Source of the DNA: Nocardia carnea
GTDB lineage: Bacteria; Actinomycetota; Actinomycetes; Mycobacteriales; Mycobacteriaceae
DNA: 38,863 nucleotides
Direction: 5' to 3'
NCBI RefSeq assembly: GCF_029869215.1
Contig: NZ_JARWPM010000457.1
Span: 1-38,863, forward strand
The notes beneath the pieces are model-generated. The model did not search any database, was not told the DNA's origin, and saw nothing but the letters and a program-made list of their open reading frames with translations. A program made the position numbers and the translations under genes. Positions 16,157 to 24,696 of the stretch are shown in pieces; positions within the stretch are counted from its first letter, which is position 1, and each line of letters begins with the position of its first letter.

Positions 16157-17095
16157 TCAGTTCTGTTCGTCGTCGTCGGAGTAGCCGGCCTGTTCGGCGA
16201 GGAAGCGCTCGAATTCGGCGCCGAGCTCGTCGCCGCTGGGCAGTTCACCCTCGCCGACCAGCAGGCTGGACTGGCGTTCCTGGGCGGTGACGAAGGTGTC
16301 GTACTGCCGCTCCAGCGCCTGTACGACCGTCTCCACCTCGGCGTTCCCGGAAATATGCTCGTTGACCTGCTCGCGGACCCGGGCCGCGGCCTCACCCAGT
16401 GCGGCGAGCGGGAACTGCAGCCCGGAGTTCTCGCCGAGATGTTCGAGCAGTGTCTGTGCCGCCTCGGGGTACGAGGTCTGCGCCAGATAGTGCGGCACAT
16501 GCACGGAGAACCCCAGCGATTCGTGGCCGTGCTGGGCCATCCGGTACTCGAGCAGCGTGGACGCGCTCGCGGGTACCTGGAGTTCGCCCGGCCAGCGCTG
16601 GTTGTCCGGGATGAGGTCGCGATTCGAGGAATGCGCGGTCACCCCCAGCGGGCGGGTGTGCGGGATCGCCATCGGGATGGCACTGAGCCCGATACTGCGC
16701 CGCACGCCCAGCTGTTCGGCCAGCAGCCGCACGGCCGTGGTGAATTTCTCCCAGCGCAGATCCGGTTCCATGCCGGCCAGCAGCAGGAACGGGGTGCCCG
16801 CGGTATCGCGTACCGCCCACAGGTTCAGCTCGGGCTCGGCGTAATCGGCGAAATGATCGGATTTGAACGTCATCAGCGGGCGGCGGGAGCGGTAGTCCAG
16901 CAGCTCGTCGACATCGAACGAGGCGACCAGCTCGCTTTCCAGGCTCTCCCGCAGATGCGTGGTGGCCAGCCGGACGGCATGGCCGGCGTCGGAGTAACCC
17001 TCGAGGCCGTGTACCAGGACCGGCCCCGAGCCGTCGTCGGACGACAGCTGCGGAGCGGGGAACTCCAGTTCGTACATTCGCGACTCGTAGTCCAT
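16157..17095 (-). CDS. PAC2 (proteasome assembly chaperone) family protein
   Basis: A 312-residue protein with the PAC2-fold features: LVHGLEGYSDAGHAVRLA at about residues 27-44, LLAGMEPDLRW near 105-115, and the IGLSAIPMAIPHTRPLGV segment near 135-152. It corresponds to the mycobacterial Rv2714 family. Actinobacteria of this order have a proteasome, but a chaperone role for this protein is not proven. The C-terminal 80 residues are acidic and predicted helical. The ATG start has an excellent AAGGAG upstream. It is divergent from the DUF4192 gene and upstream of the helicase and speD. Confidence 0.88.
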   Translation of the reverse strand: MDYESRMYELEFPAPQLSSDDGSGPVLVHGLEGYSDAGHAVRLATTHLRESLESELVASFDVDELLDYRSRRPLMTFKSDHFADYAEPELNLWAVRDTAGTPFLLLAGMEPDLRWEKFTTAVRLLAEQLGVRRSIGLSAIPMAIPHTRPLGVTAHSSNRDLIPDNQRWPGELQVPASASTLLEYRMAQHGHESLGFSVHVPHYLAQTSYPEAAQTLLEHLGENSGLQFPLAALGEAAARVREQVNEHISGNAEVETVVQALERQYDTFVTAQERQSSLLVGEGELPSGDELGAEFERFLAEQAGYSDDDEQN

Positions 17096-17508
17096 CGCGT
17101 ACTCCTTCCTGCGCGATCCGTCGGCGGGCCGGTCGTCATGCTGGGTGTCCGCTGCCGCGCCGCGAGCCGCGAATCACGCTCCATTGTCCCCCATGACGAT
17201 GAACGGCCACACGCGGCCGCACCTCGGCGCTCGGTGATGACAACAGCGGGCGCCGCCGGTGAATTCCCGGCCCCGACCGGCCGCGATGCGGGATCGGGGT
17301 GTGCTGTGGCCGGCGGACGCAGGGAGTGTGGCACAGCCCGCGCGCGATTGTGCCGATTTTCGCGCCGGTGGCTCGGAAACGCCCAGCTGTCCGCCGGAAC
17401 GCGCGCGGCGGTATACACAGCCCGAAGTTATCCACAGACCTGTTTCTTCGCGGTATCAGCCCAGTTCACGGCGGCGAGCTGTGCTGCCGCCGGCCGGATG
17501 ATCGGTCC
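17096..17508. other. 413-base divergent gap between PAC2 and DUF4192 genes
   Basis: No credible ORF lies here. It should hold the promoters of both flanking genes. The notable content is a pair of DnaA-box-like sequences at 17411-17436, listed separately. Confidence 0.6.
17411..17436 (+). promoter_or_regulatory. Two DnaA-box-like sites
   Basis: TTATCCACA at 17428-17436 is an exact DnaA box. GTATACACA at 17411-17419 matches TTATACACA with one mismatch, in the same orientation, 17 bp upstream. They lie about 75-100 bases before the DUF4192 start and could link local transcription to DnaA or titrate it. A single exact 9-mer can arise by chance in a genome; the spaced pair in a non-coding, locally AT-richer patch makes it more notable. 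Confidence 0.5.
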
Positions 17509-18867
17509 ATGACACCCGCAGCCGCCTCGGCCTTCCCGCCGCCCACCACACCGACCGGCGTATCCGTGCCACCGGGCCCGGATGGTACGGGCCGGTCGCC
17601 CACCACACCCGCGCGTTCCGCCCGCTGCCCGACGGCCCGGGTTTTCTCCGCCCGGCCGGTTGCCGCGCCGGCCCCCGCTGCCCTGCGTGGCACGGCACAC
17701 ACCGAGTCCGGTGGCCGGTCGTCCGGCCGGGGCCGGTTGCGCTGCGGTGAGGGTGCGGCCGGCGAGTACGACTGGCTCGCCCGGCCGCACCCGGCCCGGC
17801 TCGACGATCCGGGAGATCTCCTCGCGGCCATCCCCGCCATGCTCGGTTTCTGCCCGGAACGCTCCCTGATCCTGGCCGTGCTCTGTGCGGGGACCGAGGC
17901 CCCGCACAGTGCGGTCGTCGATCTCGTCGTGCGGTTCGATCTCCTGCGTCCGGTGGACCGGCGGCCACCCGATACCACCACCGTGGCCGCGGCCGCGGCG
18001 CGGGTATGCGCCCGGCCGGGCGTGGTGGGCGTGCTCGCCGTCCTCGTCGACGACGATCTGGTGGAGCCGGAAAACGCTCTCGCGGAGCCTGTTCCGGTCC
18101 TGGCGGAACTGGAGCGGCGCCTGGCGGCCGCGGCGGTTCCGGTACGCGCTGCGTGGGCGGCTCCGGTGATCCGTGCCGGTCATCCCTGGTGGAGCCTCAC
18201 CGACCCGCGGGAGCGCGGCCTCATCGCCGATCCGGCGGCCTCCCGGGTCACGCTGAACCGCGTCCTCGACGGGCGGCCGGTACGGCGCAGCCGCGACGAG
18301 CTGACGGCGCTGGTCGCCGCCGACACCGCATCGCACGCTCGGGTCTCGGCCGAACTCACCGCGGCCAAGGCCCGCGCCAAGGACCGCTACGCGGCGGCGG
18401 CCCGGCGTGGCGACCCGATCGGATTCCTACGCGGCGAACTCGCCACCGTGCTGTGGCTGATAGCGAGCGCCGAATCCGGTAGCGAACTCGACGCCCGGGA
18501 ACTCGCGGATCTCGCCGTAGCGTTACGCGACCGGGAACTGCGGGACAGTATGTTCGCGCTCGCCGCCGGCCCGCACGCGGCGGCGGCCGAACAGCTGTGG
18601 CTATGGCTGACCCGCGCACTCCACGGCCCGGACCGGGCCGAATCAGCCACTCTGCTGGGCTATTTCGCCTACGTTCGGGGCGACGGCCCGTTCGCCGGGA
18701 TCGCCCTGGACGCCGCGCTCTCGGCCGATCCGCATCACTCGATGGCGAATCTCCTGCACACGGCGCTGGAGGCCGGGATGCGCCCCGAACGTCTGCGGGA
18801 ACTCGCCCGGTGCGGCCGCGACTGCGCCGCCGCACTCGGGGTAGACCTGGATGCGGGCCGATGGTGA
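17509..18867 (+). CDS. DUF4192 domain-containing protein
   Basis: A 452-residue protein of unknown function common in actinobacteria. The conserved domain starts near residue 90 (LDDPGDLLAAIPAMLGFCPERSLIL) and runs to the C-terminus, where a repeat-like helical part (GYFAYVRGDGPFAGIALDAALSADPHHSMANLL) resembles the usual DUF4192 ending. The first 85 residues are Pro/Ala/Ser-rich and probably disordered. The ATG at 17509 lacks a good ribosome-binding site, so the true start may be further downstream (for instance a GTG about 20 codons in). It converges with galE, with a 20-base gap. Confidence 0.8.
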   Translation: MTPAAASAFPPPTTPTGVSVPPGPDGTGRSPTTPARSARCPTARVFSARPVAAPAPAALRGTAHTESGGRSSGRGRLRCGEGAAGEYDWLARPHPARLDDPGDLLAAIPAMLGFCPERSLILAVLCAGTEAPHSAVVDLVVRFDLLRPVDRRPPDTTTVAAAAARVCARPGVVGVLAVLVDDDLVEPENALAEPVPVLAELERRLAAAAVPVRAAWAAPVIRAGHPWWSLTDPRERGLIADPAASRVTLNRVLDGRPVRRSRDELTALVAADTASHARVSAELTAAKARAKDRYAAAARRGDPIGFLRGELATVLWLIASAESGSELDARELADLAVALRDRELRDSMFALAAGPHAAAAEQLWLWLTRALHGPDRAESATLLGYFAYVRGDGPFAGIALDAALSADPHHSMANLLHTALEAGMRPERLRELARCGRDCAAALGVDLDAGRW

Positions 18868-18887
18868 GCGGCGACGGCGCGGGGAGG

Positions 18888-19868
18888 TCAGCGGGCGCTG
18901 TGTGCGCGGGATCCGAGACCTTGCAGATAGTCCCACGCGGTGGACACGATCTCGTCGAGGTCGTTGTGCTTCGGTTGCCAGCCCAGTTCGTCGATGGCCC
19001 GGCGGCTGGAGGCGATCAGCACCGCGGGATCACCGGCCCGGCGCGGCGCATCGACCGCCGCGATCGGCCCCCCGGTGACCCGTTCGCACGCCGAGATCAC
19101 CTCGCGCACCGAGAAACCGGTGCCACTGCCGAGATTGAAGACGCGATGAGTACCCGCCGTGGCCGTTTCCAGCGCCAGGAGATGGGCCTGGGCGAGATCC
19201 AGGATATGGATGTAATCGCGGACCGCAGTGCCGTCGGGGGTGGGCCAATCGGTACCGAACACCGAAATGGAATCCCGGTGGCCCGCAGCGACCTGCAGCA
19301 CCAGCGGAATCAGATGGGTTTCCACCACCCGGTTCTCACCGAGACCACCGTAGGCGCCGGCCACGTTGAAGTACCGCAGGCTGGTCGCGGCCAGGCCGTG
19401 CGCTACCGAATACGACGTGATGGCGTTGTCGACGGCCAGTTTCGAGGCGCCGTAGGGATTCGTGGGCCGGGCCGGGGCATCCTCGGTGATGGGAACCTGC
19501 TCGGGTTCGCCGTAGACGGCCGCGGTGGAGGAGAACACCAGCCGGGGCGTTCCGGTCTCCCGGATGGCTTCGAGCAGTGTGAGCGTTTTCACCACATTGC
19601 CGTGCCAGTACTTTTCCGGGAGCTGTACCGATTCACCGACCAGCGACTGCGCCGCGAAATGCAGGACCCCGTCGAACTGCCGGGAGCGCAGCAGAGCCGG
19701 TGCGGCCTCGGCCACATCGCCTTCGACGAATTCGACGCCGGTGGGTATGCCGTCCGCGTTACCCGTCGACAGGTCGTCGACCACCACGACCTCGTGGCCC
19801 CGCTCGCGCAACACCAGCGCGCAGACCCCACCTACGTAACCGGCACCGCCGGTGACCAGAAGTTTCAC
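18888..19868 (-). CDS. galE: UDP-glucose 4-epimerase
   Basis: A 326-residue extended SDR that interconverts UDP-glucose and UDP-galactose, supplying galactose for arabinogalactan and other envelope glycans. The NAD-binding motif TGGAGYVGG is at residues 6-14, the SST of the active site at about 113-115, and YGASK gives Y139 and K143. The length is usual for bacterial GalE. The start is a GTG three bases after the ideR stop, so the two genes are co-transcribed and probably translationally coupled. The same ideR/dtxR-galE order is known in corynebacteria, suggesting an old linkage. Confidence 0.95.
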   Translation of the reverse strand: MKLLVTGGAGYVGGVCALVLRERGHEVVVVDDLSTGNADGIPTGVEFVEGDVAEAAPALLRSRQFDGVLHFAAQSLVGESVQLPEKYWHGNVVKTLTLLEAIRETGTPRLVFSSTAAVYGEPEQVPITEDAPARPTNPYGASKLAVDNAITSYSVAHGLAATSLRYFNVAGAYGGLGENRVVETHLIPLVLQVAAGHRDSISVFGTDWPTPDGTAVRDYIHILDLAQAHLLALETATAGTHRVFNLGSGTGFSVREVISACERVTGGPIAAVDAPRRAGDPAVLIASSRRAIDELGWQPKHNDLDEIVSTAWDYLQGLGSRAHSAR

Positions 19869-19871
19869 GGA

Positions 19872-20558
19872 TCAGACCAGCTTCACCTGGACGGCATGGG
19901 CCATTTCATCGGGCAGTTCGAAACCCCCGTGCCCGGGAACGGTGATCACCACCGCACCCGGTTTGCTCTCGACCGTGACACGCGCGTCGGGAACCACACC
20001 GGCCTCCCGCAAGCGGCCGATCACCTCGGGATCGGTCTGGATATGTTCGGCCAGCCGGCGGACCACCACGGCGTGGGTCTGCCCCTGGGGCAGTTCGGAG
20101 AGTCGCTTGAGCGGTTCCTCGTGCAGGTCGGACGCGCTGATACCGAGTTCGTCCAGCCCCGGAATCGGGTTGCCGTACGGCGAGGTGGTGGGATGGTTGA
20201 GCACCTCGACGAGGCGTCGTTCGACGTCTTCGCTCATCACATGCTCCCAGCGGCAGGCCTCCGCGTGGACGTTCTGCCAGTCCAGGCCGATGATGTCCAC
20301 CAGCAGTCGCTCGGCCAGGCGGTGTTTGCGCATCACGGCGACCGCCATACTGCGGCCCTTGTCGGTCAGTTCCAGATGCCGGTCACCCGCGACGAGCAAC
20401 AGCCCGTCGCGTTCCATCCGTGCCACGGTCTGGCTCACCGTCGGCCCGCTCTGTTCCAGCCGCTCGGCGATCCGGGCACGCAGGGGTACGACGCCCTCCT
20501 CCTCGAGGTCGTAGATGGTACGGAGATACATCTCCGTGGTGTCGACCAGATCCTTCAC
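19872..20558 (-). CDS. ideR: IdeR, iron-dependent DtxR-family regulator
   Basis: A 228-residue Fe2+-dependent regulator that represses iron uptake and siderophore genes and activates iron storage. The winged helix covers residues 1-73. All metal ligands are conserved: M10, C102, E105 and H106 of the primary site, and H79, E83 and H98 of the ancillary site. The SH3-like C-terminal domain is present. The start is a GTG giving MKDLVDTTEMYLRTIYDLEE, with AAGGGG five bases upstream; the longer open frame to 20681 is not supported. The gene is divergent from acuC and followed at once by galE. No IdeR box is evident in its own promoter region. Confidence 0.97.
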   Translation of the reverse strand: MKDLVDTTEMYLRTIYDLEEEGVVPLRARIAERLEQSGPTVSQTVARMERDGLLLVAGDRHLELTDKGRSMAVAVMRKHRLAERLLVDIIGLDWQNVHAEACRWEHVMSEDVERRLVEVLNHPTTSPYGNPIPGLDELGISASDLHEEPLKRLSELPQGQTHAVVVRRLAEHIQTDPEVIGRLREAGVVPDARVTVESKPGAVVITVPGHGGFELPDEMAHAVQVKLV

Positions 20559-20675
20559 TGTTGCCCCTTCGTCGGCACGAATTCTACCTGCGCACCAGCG
20601 ACCGCGGTCGAACAGAGCGGGTCGCGTGACGCGATGGGAATACCGGCGGCGCGCGGTTCGGCGCCGCGGTCGCAC

Positions 20676-20685
20676 ATACATGTAT
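20676..20685. promoter_or_regulatory. 10-bp palindrome in the ideR/acuC divergent gap
   Basis: ATACATGTAT is a perfect palindrome in an AT-rich patch of the 183-base divergent region between ideR and acuC. It could be part of a promoter or a small operator; no known consensus is matched. Confidence 0.3.
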
Positions 20686-20741
20686 TTCTACTGCATGACA
20701 ACGCCGGATGGGGTTCCGCCCTTCCCACTACGGTTGCGATC

Positions 20742-22007
20742 ATGGCCACTTCAGCACCGGAGGTACCTCGCGATGACGGGCACGCGGCGGCAGTCGTGTG
20801 GACCGACCGGTTTCTGGACTACTCGTGGACACCCGAGCATCCGATGAAACCCGTCCGGTTGCGGTACACCATGGCGCTGGCGCAAGCGCTCGGGGTACTG
20901 GACGGAATCGAACTCCTGGAACCGGGGCCGGCGGATACCGCGGACCTGCTCCGGGTGCACGCCGCGGACTATATCGACGCCGTACGGCACGCGGTGCCCG
21001 CGGCGATTCCGGGCGCGGTACCCGTGGACCCGCCGTACGGGCTCGGCTCGGCCGACAACCCGGTCTTCCCGCGGATGCACGAAGCCTCGTCGGTGATCGT
21101 GGGTGGGACGCTGGCCGGCGCGCGGGCGATCGCCGAGGGCACCACCCGGCGTGCGGTGAGCATCGGCGGCGGGATGCACCATGCCATGCCCGGCGCGGCG
21201 GCGGGGTTCTGCGTGTACAACGATGTGGCGGTGGCCATCTCCTGGTTGCTCGACCACGGATTCGACCGAATCGCCTATATCGATGTGGATGTCCACCACG
21301 GCGACGGGGTTCAGCACGCGTTCTACCGGGACCCGCGGGTACTGACCATCTCCGTCCACCAGCATCCGGCGACGTTGTGGCCGAATACCGGATGGCCGGA
21401 GGAAACCGGAAGCGGCCCCGGCGACGGCACCGCGATCAATCTCCCGCTGCTACCGGGCACCCGCGACCCACAGTGGCTGCGGGCTTTCCACGCGGTGGTG
21501 CCCGGCGCGGTCGCGGCCTTCCGCCCGCAGCTGGTGATCAGCCAGTGCGGCGTCGACACCCATCGCGAGGATCCGCTCGCCGAACTCGAACTCGGTATCG
21601 AGGGCCAGCGGGCCGCCTTCGCCGCCATGCGGGATCTCGCCGACCGGTACGCCGAGGGACGCTGGCTGGCCGTCGGCGGCGGCGGCTACGGGCTGGTGCG
21701 GGTGGTACCGCGGGCCTGGACCCATCTGCTGGGCATCGCACTCGACCGCCCGGTGGACCCGGCGACCGCGATACCGCAGGATTGGATCGATCTCGTACAC
21801 ACCGACAGGCCGCGGATATCGCCGCCCCGCACCATGGGCGACGGTGTGGATATCGCGTTCCAGCGCTGGGACGGGCCCGGGGGGACCGCGGAAACCGGGG
21901 ACGCCCGGGCCGATCGCGCGCAACGTGCGGTCGACACCGCCGTTCTCGCCACCCGCCGAGCCAGCTTCGGCCCGCTCGGCCTGGACCCGGAGGACCCGCG
22001 TGACTGA
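20742..22007 (+). CDS. acuC: AcuC-type class I histone-deacetylase-like lysine deacetylase
   Basis: A 421-residue zinc-dependent deacetylase. GGGMHHAMPG carries the paired active-site histidines H146/H147; YIDVDVHHGDG gives the zinc ligands D183 and H185; CGVDTHREDP gives D272; GGGGYG gives the transition-state tyrosine Y316. All catalytic positions are intact. AcuC deacetylates and so reactivates acetyl-CoA synthetase in Bacillus. Its stop overlaps the start of a protein acetyltransferase gene by 8 bases, placing eraser and writer in one transcript. The ATG start gives MATSAPEVP; the long upstream open frame is an antisense shadow of galE and ideR. Confidence 0.93.
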   Translation: MATSAPEVPRDDGHAAAVVWTDRFLDYSWTPEHPMKPVRLRYTMALAQALGVLDGIELLEPGPADTADLLRVHAADYIDAVRHAVPAAIPGAVPVDPPYGLGSADNPVFPRMHEASSVIVGGTLAGARAIAEGTTRRAVSIGGGMHHAMPGAAAGFCVYNDVAVAISWLLDHGFDRIAYIDVDVHHGDGVQHAFYRDPRVLTISVHQHPATLWPNTGWPEETGSGPGDGTAINLPLLPGTRDPQWLRAFHAVVPGAVAAFRPQLVISQCGVDTHREDPLAELELGIEGQRAAFAAMRDLADRYAEGRWLAVGGGGYGLVRVVPRAWTHLLGIALDRPVDPATAIPQDWIDLVHTDRPRISPPRTMGDGVDIAFQRWDGPGGTAETGDARADRAQRAVDTAVLATRRASFGPLGLDPEDPRD

Positions 22008-24696
22008 TCCCACTGTTCCCGACGATCCGGCACCGGCACCGCAGCACTGGCACGCCGATGTCCTGGCCTCCGACGGGGGCGTGGTGCGCTTGCGCCCGAT
22101 CACCCCGGCCGACGCCGAGGAACTGCAACGGTTCCATACCGCCCTCTCCGAACGCACCCGCTACCTGCGCTATTTCGGGCCGTATCCACGGATCTCGCCG
22201 AAGGATCTGTACCGCACCACCCATGTCGACTACCGCGACCGGGTGGGGCTGGTGGCCGTCCTGGGCGAGTCGATCATCGCCGTCGGCCGATACGAACTGC
22301 TCGACCGGCCGGATATGCGGGCCGCGGAGGTCGCCTTCGTGGTGGCCGACGGGCACCAAGGCCGCGGGCTCGGCTCGATCCTGCTCGAGCATCTCGCCGG
22401 CGCCGCCGCGGAGAACGGGATCGACACCTTCGTCGCCGAGGTGCTGGCCGAGAACACGGTGATGGTCACCGTCTTCCGGGAGGCGGGCTATCAGGTGCGA
22501 CGCAGCCGCGACGGGTCGGTACTGCATCTGGAGTTCGCTATCGACCCCACCGAGGCGCTGCGTTCGGTGCGCGATGCGCGGGAGCGCGCCTCGGAGGCGC
22601 GCAGTGTCGGCAACCTGCTCGCGCCGCGGTCGGTCGCGGTGATCGGCGCCACGCCCAGTACCACCCGGGTCGGCGGAGTGGTGCTGGCCAATCTGCTCGA
22701 CGGCACCTTCCAGGGCGCGGTGTACCCGGTGAACCCCGACCGGCGCTCGGTACGTGGCGTGCACGCCTACCCCACGGTGCGCGATATCCCCGACGAGGTG
22801 GACCTGGCGGTCGTGGCGGTGCCGGCGGCCGCGATCAGCTCGGTGCTCGACGACTGTATGGCCAAGGGGGTGAAGGGCCTGCTGGTGCTGTCCGCCGGAT
22901 TCAGCGAAACGGGGGAGGCGGGACGCGTGGCGGAAGCGGAACTCGTCGCGGCGGCTCGCGGTCACGGGATGCGGGTGGTCGGCCCGAGTGCGCTGGGTAT
23001 CGCCAATACGGATGCCGCGGTCGGCCTCAACGCGACGCTGGCCACGGTACTGCCGGGGCGCGGGCGGATCGGGTTCTTCTGCCAGTCCGGGCCGCTGGGC
23101 GTGGCGATCCTGGCCGAGGCCGCCGCGCGCAATCTGGGCCTGTCCACGTTCGTCTCCGCCGGGAACCGCGCGGATGTCTCCGGTAACGACCTGCTGCAGT
23201 ACTGGGATACCGACGCCGATACCGACGTGATCCTGTTGTACCTGGAGAGTTTCGGTAACCCGCGGAAGTTCTCGCGGATCGCGCGCCGGGTCGCCCGCAG
23301 CAAACCGATCGTGGCGGTGAGCCCGAGCCGGCTCGCCGCGCGCGGTGATTCGGAAGGCGAACTGGACCGGGCCGTGGTCCGCGACCTGTTCGCCCAGTCG
23401 GGAGTGATTCAGGCCGAATCTATTTCGGAGATGTTCGACTGCGCGGCGTTGCTGGGCTATCAGCCGCTTCCGCGGGGCCCGCGCCCGGCGATCGTGGGCA
23501 ACAGCACGGCCCTCAACTGGCTCACCGCGGACGCGGCGCGCAGTGAGGGACTGAGCGCCGCCGAACCCGTGGATCTGGGCCCGCAGGCGACCGCCGAGGA
23601 TTTTCGTACCGCGGTCACCGCGGCGCTGCGCGCGCCGGATACCGACGCGGTGATCGTGATCTTCGCGCCGCCGATTCCGTTGCCGCAGACCGGTTATGCG
23701 GAAGCGATCCGGGCTGCCGTGGCGGAAGCGGCCGAGACCAAGCCGGTGCTGACCACGTTCGCCAGCGGCGACGGTATCCCGGACCTGCTCGCGGTGCGCG
23801 GTCCGGGTGCGGCGGCGGTGCGCGGTTCCATCCCGTCGTTCCCGGATCCGGCGCGGGCGGTGCGGGCGCTGGCCCGGGTGCAGCGTTATGCCCGATGGCG
23901 GGACCGGCCGCTCACGCCGGCTGCCGATGATGCCTCCCGGCCGGGCGCCGATCCGGGGCGCCCGGGCGGCATCGACAGTGAGCGGGCGATGGCGCTCGTG
24001 GCGGAATGGATGCGGGGGACCGGCGGCCGCCGGCTGACCGACGCCGAGACGGTCGCACTACTGGCCTGCTACGGGATCTCGGTGGTGGATTTCCGGGCGG
24101 TCCGGGATGAGTATGCGGCGGTGACCGCGGCCGCGGAACTCGGCTATCCGGTGGCGGCGAAGGCAACGAACGAGAGCTGGCGGCGTCGCCCGGATATGAG
24201 CTGGGTCCGGCTGGACCTCTGGCGGCCGGAGGCCGTGCGCCAGGCCTACCGCGATCTGGTCGAACTCTGCGGCGACCCGCTCGTCCACATTCAGCGGATG
24301 GCGCCCAAAGGCGTCGGCTGTGTGCTCCGGGTACAGGACGATCCGGCCTTCGGATCGGTGATCGAATTCGGGCTTTCCGGCCCCATCATCGAACTGCTCG
24401 GCGACCGCGCCTACCGGGCCCTACCGCTCTCCGCGGACGAGGCCGCGGCTCTCATCGACGCGCCGCGGGCCGCGCCGCTGCTCAGTGGCACCCCCGCCAG
24501 CCCGCGCGTCGACAAGGCAGCCCTCATCGACCTCACCCGGCGAATTTCGGCCATGTTCGACGATCTGCCCGAGATGCGGGAACTGTCCTGTGAACCTGTC
24601 CTGGCCAGCCCGGAATCGGCCGCGATCCTGTACGCCCGCGCCCGCATCGGCCCCCAGCCGAGCCGTTTCGACACCGGCCCCCGGCGCCTGGGCTGA
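22000..24696 (+). CDS. GNAT lysine acetyltransferase fused to NDP-forming acyl-CoA synthetase-like domain (Pat type)
   Basis: An 898-residue fusion. The GNAT domain covers about residues 20-180, with the acetyl-CoA loop HQGRGLGS at 119-126 and a candidate catalytic Glu at 110. A CoA-binding Rossmann domain follows from about 205 (LLAPRSVAVIGATPSTTRVGGVV), then succinyl-CoA-ligase-like domains (FCQSGPLGVAIL), and an ATP-grasp-like domain from about 660. The GNAT part is N-terminal, the reverse of Salmonella Pat and as reported for Streptomyces PatA. The His-bearing SHTG loop expected before the AGVI segment in active synthetases is absent (the region reads AARGDSEGELDRAVVRDLF), so the synthetase part is probably regulatory. 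The GTG start has GGAGG upstream and overlaps the acuC stop by 8 bases. Confidence 0.9.
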   Translation: MTDPTVPDDPAPAPQHWHADVLASDGGVVRLRPITPADAEELQRFHTALSERTRYLRYFGPYPRISPKDLYRTTHVDYRDRVGLVAVLGESIIAVGRYELLDRPDMRAAEVAFVVADGHQGRGLGSILLEHLAGAAAENGIDTFVAEVLAENTVMVTVFREAGYQVRRSRDGSVLHLEFAIDPTEALRSVRDARERASEARSVGNLLAPRSVAVIGATPSTTRVGGVVLANLLDGTFQGAVYPVNPDRRSVRGVHAYPTVRDIPDEVDLAVVAVPAAAISSVLDDCMAKGVKGLLVLSAGFSETGEAGRVAEAELVAAARGHGMRVVGPSALGIANTDAAVGLNATLATVLPGRGRIGFFCQSGPLGVAILAEAAARNLGLSTFVSAGNRADVSGNDLLQYWDTDADTDVILLYLESFGNPRKFSRIARRVARSKPIVAVSPSRLAARGDSEGELDRAVVRDLFAQSGVIQAESISEMFDCAALLGYQPLPRGPRPAIVGNSTALNWLTADAARSEGLSAAEPVDLGPQATAEDFRTAVTAALRAPDTDAVIVIFAPPIPLPQTGYAEAIRAAVAEAAETKPVLTTFASGDGIPDLLAVRGPGAAAVRGSIPSFPDPARAVRALARVQRYARWRDRPLTPAADDASRPGADPGRPGGIDSERAMALVAEWMRGTGGRRLTDAETVALLACYGISVVDFRAVRDEYAAVTAAAELGYPVAAKATNESWRRRPDMSWVRLDLWRPEAVRQAYRDLVELCGDPLVHIQRMAPKGVGCVLRVQDDPAFGSVIEFGLSGPIIELLGDRAYRALPLSADEAAALIDAPRAAPLLSGTPASPRVDKAALIDLTRRISAMFDDLPEMRELSCEPVLASPESAAILYARARIGPQPSRFDTGPRRLG

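Noticed and set aside
17259..17501. Small ORF in the PAC2/DUF4192 gap
   Set aside because: Composition is not coding-like, there is no ribosome-binding site, and it overlaps the probable promoter and DnaA-box patch.
18597..20741. Long plus-strand open frame upstream of acuC
   Set aside because: It is antisense to galE and ideR and reaches acuC only because high-GC DNA lacks stops; acuC homologues start at 20742.
20559..20741. IdeR (iron) box in the ideR/acuC gap
   Set aside because: No match to the TTAGGTTAGGCTAACCTAA-type consensus was found; only the short palindrome ATACATGTAT is present.
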